From UBA1715 sp045600045 (lineage in GTDB: Bacteria > Bacteroidota > Bacteroidia > Bacteroidales > UBA1715), in contig JAZRXD010000021.1 in NCBI GenBank assembly GCA_045600045.1, forward strand, positions 46,299 through 110,298: 64,000 nt of DNA, read 5' to 3'. This document shows, one piece after another, positions 60,761 to 64,000 of the stretch. Both the position numbers and the translations under genes were made by a program. Each line of letters starts with the position of its first letter. Within the stretch, counting starts at the first letter, position 1. Under the pieces are notes generated by a model. It saw only the letters and a list, made by a program, of their open reading frames with translations. It had not been told where the DNA came from and did no database searches.

Positions 60761-61573
60761 CTATAATCCCCAAAAATCAAGCGAGTAGGTGCTTTCAACA
60801 ATGTTTTCCACGCTGTCAGGCAAAGCATGGAAAAAATCAATGTTTGCAACTTGTTCCACACTGTCAACCGAAACCACATAGGAACTTAAATTTTTGTGTC
60901 CTGCAACGTTTTTGAAGATAAATCCTATGGCCTCAATTTCATTGTCGGTTGTTTTCAAAACAACTTTGTAAAACGAATCAGGTACGGCAATTTTGTTGTA
61001 GCCAATAGTTTTGTGGTTTTCGGTAACAATTGGTCCGCAAACAATATATAGTTCTCCATGAATACGTGCCCAATGGCGTATTTTTTCTTCCAAAATCCTC
61101 CAGTCTCCGTCATTTAAATTGTGGTTTTGAGGACAAATGTTGGAAAGATAAAAACTTTCCGTCATTGCCAATTCATCCCATTTCATATCACCTGCAGGAG
61201 CCATGTGGCCACGGTCGTATCCTGATTTTGAATAGTCGTATGTGCTGGTAACAACGCCTTTTGCCTGAGGATCGGGCAAGAATTTGTTTGTGCGTTCCTC
61301 GCCTCCATAGGTTTCGTCATTCGTTAATTGATACGCAACCCAGTTCGGAATTTTCCAGGTTTTGTTGTAACTAACTGTATATCCGAGATTTTCAATTATT
61401 TGATTGTCTCTGTCATCCAAAATTTCCGCCAATTCAAGTTTCGTTTGCAATGTGTCTTTGTCGCTCTTAATAGCTTCAGATTTTGTGTTTGAACCAATTG
61501 TTTTTGTTATGATGATAAATAGGCATATTACAGCCAAAATAATAGAAACGATAATTATAGTTTTCTTTTTCAT
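60761..61573 (-). CDS. DNA/RNA non-specific endonuclease (NucA family)
   Basis: A 270-residue nuclease anchored by an N-terminal helix (residues 5-26). The core shows SGYDRGHMAPAGDM with the catalytic His123 in the DRGH motif, NICPQNHNLNDGDW with the metal-binding Asn, and VCGPIV. It cleaves DNA and RNA outside the cytoplasm, likely for nucleotide scavenging. Its start overlaps the end of the glycosyltransferase gene by 4 bases. Confidence 0.9.
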   Translation of the reverse strand: MKKKTIIIVSIILAVICLFIIITKTIGSNTKSEAIKSDKDTLQTKLELAEILDDRDNQIIENLGYTVSYNKTWKIPNWVAYQLTNDETYGGEERTNKFLPDPQAKGVVTSTYDYSKSGYDRGHMAPAGDMKWDELAMTESFYLSNICPQNHNLNDGDWRILEEKIRHWARIHGELYIVCGPIVTENHKTIGYNKIAVPDSFYKVVLKTTDNEIEAIGFIFKNVAGHKNLSSYVVSVDSVEQVANIDFFHALPDSVENIVESTYSLDFWGL

Positions 61574-62820
61574 TTTACAATAGAATTATATATTGATTCA
61601 TAAAGATTTACACCATTTTCAAGCGAGTAGTATTTTTCTGCTACGGAACGAAGCGCATTTTTGTCAATTTCGTTGGCGGAAAGTATTTTGTTGGCGATAT
61701 GTTCGTATTCGTCGTTTGAAAAATCGTTTACTACAAATCCTGTTTGACAATTTTCCATTATTGTATCAACGTCTCCCACGTTTGAGTTGCATACAAGCGG
61801 GATTCCAAGCGAAAGCAATTCGCCCATTTTCGTAGGCGACGATGCTTTTTTTGAATAAACGGGTTTTATGAAAAATACCGACCAATCCGACAACGATGCG
61901 TAGGCAGGAACATCTTCTCGATTTACCTTTAAAACTCGTAAAGCTGAAACGGGAATATCTTTTCGTATAGCTATACTTTCGAGTTTGTCTGGATTGTCGG
62001 GTGTTAAACATAAAAATATGGCTTTGTCGTTTTTTTGATGAACTACTTTAAAAAAGTCGAACATTTCTTCTGTCATGTACCATGTCCCAAATGAACCTAA
62101 ATAGCTTAGCACAAAGTTCTCGTCGGTTATATGTAACGATTGCTGTAACGATTTTTTCCGTGCGTTGGTGTATTTAAATAGGTTTAAATCGGCACAACAA
62201 GGAATCACGGTGATTGCTTTGCCAGCTTTTTTGTATGCGTCCCACGTCCGAATTTCGTTTGCTCCGTTTTCGGTTAAGCTGATAATGTGGCTTGCATTTG
62301 CAATGAATTGTTTTTCAACGTTTTTAAAATAGTTATATACCCATTTGTATACCATTTTCGACGTGTCCCACAAACCACCTTCTGCCCGTTCGTCAGCCCA
62401 AAAACCACGCATATCGAAAATCCAAGGCAAATTGAATTTCTTTTGGCAAATCGCTCCAATGTGTGCGCTTATGTTGCTTCTGCAATGAAGTAGCTGTATG
62501 TTATTTTCTGGATTGGAAACTATTTGGATTGCTTCATTTTGTAGTTTGTGCAAATCATATAATGTTGAAAAAATAGGCGGTTTCGCAGTGTATTGTATAG
62601 GATGCCAGTATATTCCCGACTTTCCTAATATATTTGAAATGTGTTTTTCTCTCTTTTCGAACATTGTACTTTTTTCGCAACTTAATATATGAATGGAGAA
62701 ACCGCGCTTGCTTAATCCTTGCAAATAGGGAATTACTTGTGATTGACCAAGGTTGTCGGTCATTCCGTCGTACGAAATGTAAAGTACGCCAACGGCGTCA
62801 GTTGTATTGATTGTTGCCAT
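61570..62820 (-). CDS. Glycosyltransferase, family 4-like
   Basis: A 416-residue GT-B glycosyltransferase. The N-terminus (VLYISYDGMTDNLGQSQVIP) opens the acceptor domain; the C-terminal domain shows FVLSYLGSFGTWYMTEEM and SPTKMGELLSLGIPLVCNS, the GT4 donor region with the conserved Glu. Substrate unknown. It is coupled to the downstream endonuclease by a 4-base overlap, which may be only transcriptional convenience. Confidence 0.82.
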   Translation of the reverse strand: MATINTTDAVGVLYISYDGMTDNLGQSQVIPYLQGLSKRGFSIHILSCEKSTMFEKREKHISNILGKSGIYWHPIQYTAKPPIFSTLYDLHKLQNEAIQIVSNPENNIQLLHCRSNISAHIGAICQKKFNLPWIFDMRGFWADERAEGGLWDTSKMVYKWVYNYFKNVEKQFIANASHIISLTENGANEIRTWDAYKKAGKAITVIPCCADLNLFKYTNARKKSLQQSLHITDENFVLSYLGSFGTWYMTEEMFDFFKVVHQKNDKAIFLCLTPDNPDKLESIAIRKDIPVSALRVLKVNREDVPAYASLSDWSVFFIKPVYSKKASSPTKMGELLSLGIPLVCNSNVGDVDTIMENCQTGFVVNDFSNDEYEHIANKILSANEIDKNALRSVAEKYYSLENGVNLYESIYNSIVK

Positions 62821-62931
62821 GAAAATTCAAATATGACAAATTTAATTTATTCCTTCAAGATTTACTGTAAGTAAAAAACGAATATTTCGTTTTGTTGAGA
62901 GAAAATTGTTTCTTTGCAAAAAAAATGAAAT

Positions 62932-63372
62932 ATGACAGGCTTGATTGAATTGCAGGATATGGAGTTTTATGCCTACCACGGCTGTTTCAAGGCGGAGAAG
63001 AAGGTGGGTAATCATTTCCTTGTGAATCTTTGGTTGGAATACGATGCGGCAAAACCTGCCGAAACTGACAATATAAAAGATGCGTTGAATTACCAAACAG
63101 CATACGAAATTGTTGCGGAACAAATGAAAATCACTTCATCTTTGTTGGAAAATGTGTGTAAACGTATTCTTGACGCATTGTTCGAACGATTTTCGGATCA
63201 GTTGCTTACGGCGCAGGTTGATGTGTCGAAGTTGGTACCGCCAATGGGAGGAAAAATGAAGGCGGTTACGGTGACGCTTCGTCGTGAAAAAGATGGCGAA
63301 AACGATGATGACAACGATGGAGAGGTTGATCCAGGTTTCCAAACCACTATGTTCAATCTTCCGATGTGTTAA
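62932..63372 (+). CDS. folB: Dihydroneopterin aldolase with acidic C-terminal extension
   Basis: A 146-residue enzyme of folate synthesis converting dihydroneopterin to hydroxymethyl-dihydropterin. LIELQDMEFYAYHGCFKAEK is the family's N-terminus with the conserved active-site region, and LNYQTAYEIVAEQM matches the substrate pocket. The typical end is near VTVTLRREK; about 30 further residues follow, acidic (ENDDDNDGEVD) then FQTTMFNLPMC. This tail is unusual for FolB. The gene is diverged from the glycosyltransferase. Confidence 0.88.
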   Translation: MTGLIELQDMEFYAYHGCFKAEKKVGNHFLVNLWLEYDAAKPAETDNIKDALNYQTAYEIVAEQMKITSSLLENVCKRILDALFERFSDQLLTAQVDVSKLVPPMGGKMKAVTVTLRREKDGENDDDNDGEVDPGFQTTMFNLPMC

Positions 63373-63765
63373 TTTTGGGGTTGTTGTATTGCCATTTTGA
63401 GCATTTTTTTCAAAGTTAAACATAAAATCTGACGTTTTTGAGAGATTTTTTAGGTCAATTTTCATAAAAATGCGGACTTATTAACAACGAAAAGTAAGAA
63501 AAATGCAATTTTATTTGATTGATAATCAACGACAAAGAAAAAATATTCAAAAAAATATCAAAAATGTTTTGCTGAATAAAAAATAATTTTCACATTTGCA
63601 ACCCCGAAACACAAGAACGGTGCTCCAAGTGAGAACGTGAGTGTAGAGGGAAAGTACATTGATATAATGGGAAAGCACCTTACTAATATTAGTAAGAAAA
63701 ATTTGGGTAGAGTTTTATTTTGAGCGATTAATCTGCGAACAAAGAGATTAATAAAAAGATTTAAC
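63373..63765. other. Ribosomal RNA leader region
   Basis: No gene is seen between folB and the 16S gene. The right part holds the rRNA promoter and, from about 63604, the transcribed leader with a tract gagaacgtgagtgtagaggg. The left part (63373-63565) is AT-rich without a clear terminator for folB. Confidence 0.6.
63568..63598 (+). promoter_or_regulatory. rrn operon promoter
   Basis: TTTG (63568-63571), exactly 19 bases, then CACATTTG (63591-63598), which matches the TAnnTTTG -7 box except for its first base. Transcription should begin near 63602-63606, about 160 bases before the mature 16S end. Confidence 0.65.
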
Positions 63766-64000
63766 ACAACGAAGAGTTTGATCCTGGCTCAGGATGAACG
63801 CTAGCGGCAGGCTTAACACATGCAAGTCGAGGGGCAGCGCGATGTAGCAATACATTGGCGGCGACCGGCAGACGGGTGCGTAACGCGTATGCAACCTACC
63901 CACGACAGGGGTATAGCCCGGCGAAAGCCGGAATAATCCCCCATGGTTCCCCGGGTCCGCATGGGCCTGGGGGTAAACGGGCGACCGGGTCGTGGATGGG
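63766..64000 (+). rRNA. rrs: 16S ribosomal RNA, 5' part (cut by window end)
   Basis: The first 235 bases of 16S rRNA. AGAGTTTGATCCTGGCTCAG begins at 63773, aligned to E. coli position 8, which places the mature end near 63766. The following GATGAACGCTAGCGGCAGGC and ACATGCAAGTCGAGGGGCAG, and the GGCGACCGGCAGACGGGTGC region, are of Bacteroidales type. The rest of the gene lies beyond the window. Confidence 0.98.

Noticed and set aside
63558..63767. Minus-strand frame across the rRNA leader
   Set aside because: It covers the ribosomal promoter and leader and has no recognisable protein features.

Overview
The window looks like chromosomal DNA of a low-GC, anaerobic member of the Bacteroidales (Bacteroidota). 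The evidence is a 16S rRNA gene start of Bacteroidales type at the right edge, a fused SecDF, a DUF2723 membrane protein, a secreted giant protein with a type IX (Por) secretion C-terminal domain, repeated TTTG / TAnnTTTG promoter boxes, few Shine-Dalgarno sites, and an anaerobic ribonucleotide reductase (nrdDG). I see no insertion sequence, prophage, CRISPR array or replication origin.

Layout. 1-3300 is an AT-rich accessory stretch: a DUF4236 protein, an orphan membrane protein, a uracil-DNA-glycosylase-like protein, a hicAB toxin-antitoxin pair and the 3' scrap of a lost gene. 3300-8920 holds a Cys/His-domain membrane protein, a small Ser-rich protein, a POT peptide transporter coupled to queH, and hddA-hddC for GDP-heptose. 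8939-12060 is nrdDG (minus strand) behind a cobalamin riboswitch. 12060-19365 is ROK glucokinase diverging from thiL, then DUF2723, asnS and an SRPBCC protein. 19443-23307 (minus) is a glycosyltransferase, a GGGP-synthase-family enzyme, a CtpA protease and a dCMP deaminase. 23410-27989 has a TPR protein, a TonB-C protein, an iron/cobalamin-type ABC importer pair without its ATPase, and pyrF. 28209-33847 is a conserved envelope/chaperone run: sigma-54 activator, lptE, TPR protein, secG, groES, groEL. 33922-40938 has an Lnb/DUF4105-like protein and an 1875-residue repeat-rich surface protein.

41052-43527 carries comF, ribE, rpiB and a decayed higBA toxin-antitoxin pair. 43582-46850 is the least described locus: a small XRE regulator followed by five exported proteins (three lipoproteins, a predicted beta-barrel and a secreted protein), with two identical 19-bp palindromes 22 bp apart between the regulator and the first lipoprotein. 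47254-58582 is mostly housekeeping and signalling: lutB, secDF, ispD with a small overlapping ORF, tRNA-Pro, an NtrY-like kinase, cdaA, rarA and tRNA-Glu. 58847-63372 has a DUF1573 protein, a CE2-like esterase lipoprotein, a DNA/RNA endonuclease, a glycosyltransferase and folB. The window ends inside a 16S rRNA gene behind a clear ribosomal promoter.

The signals most worth following are the cobalamin riboswitch in front of nrdDG, the XRE/lipoprotein locus with paired operators, the recently amplified 228-bp repeats of the giant surface protein, and the small gene that runs through two predicted terminators. Start sites were moved downstream where an upstream TTG or long extension was less plausible than an ATG next to the conserved N-terminus.
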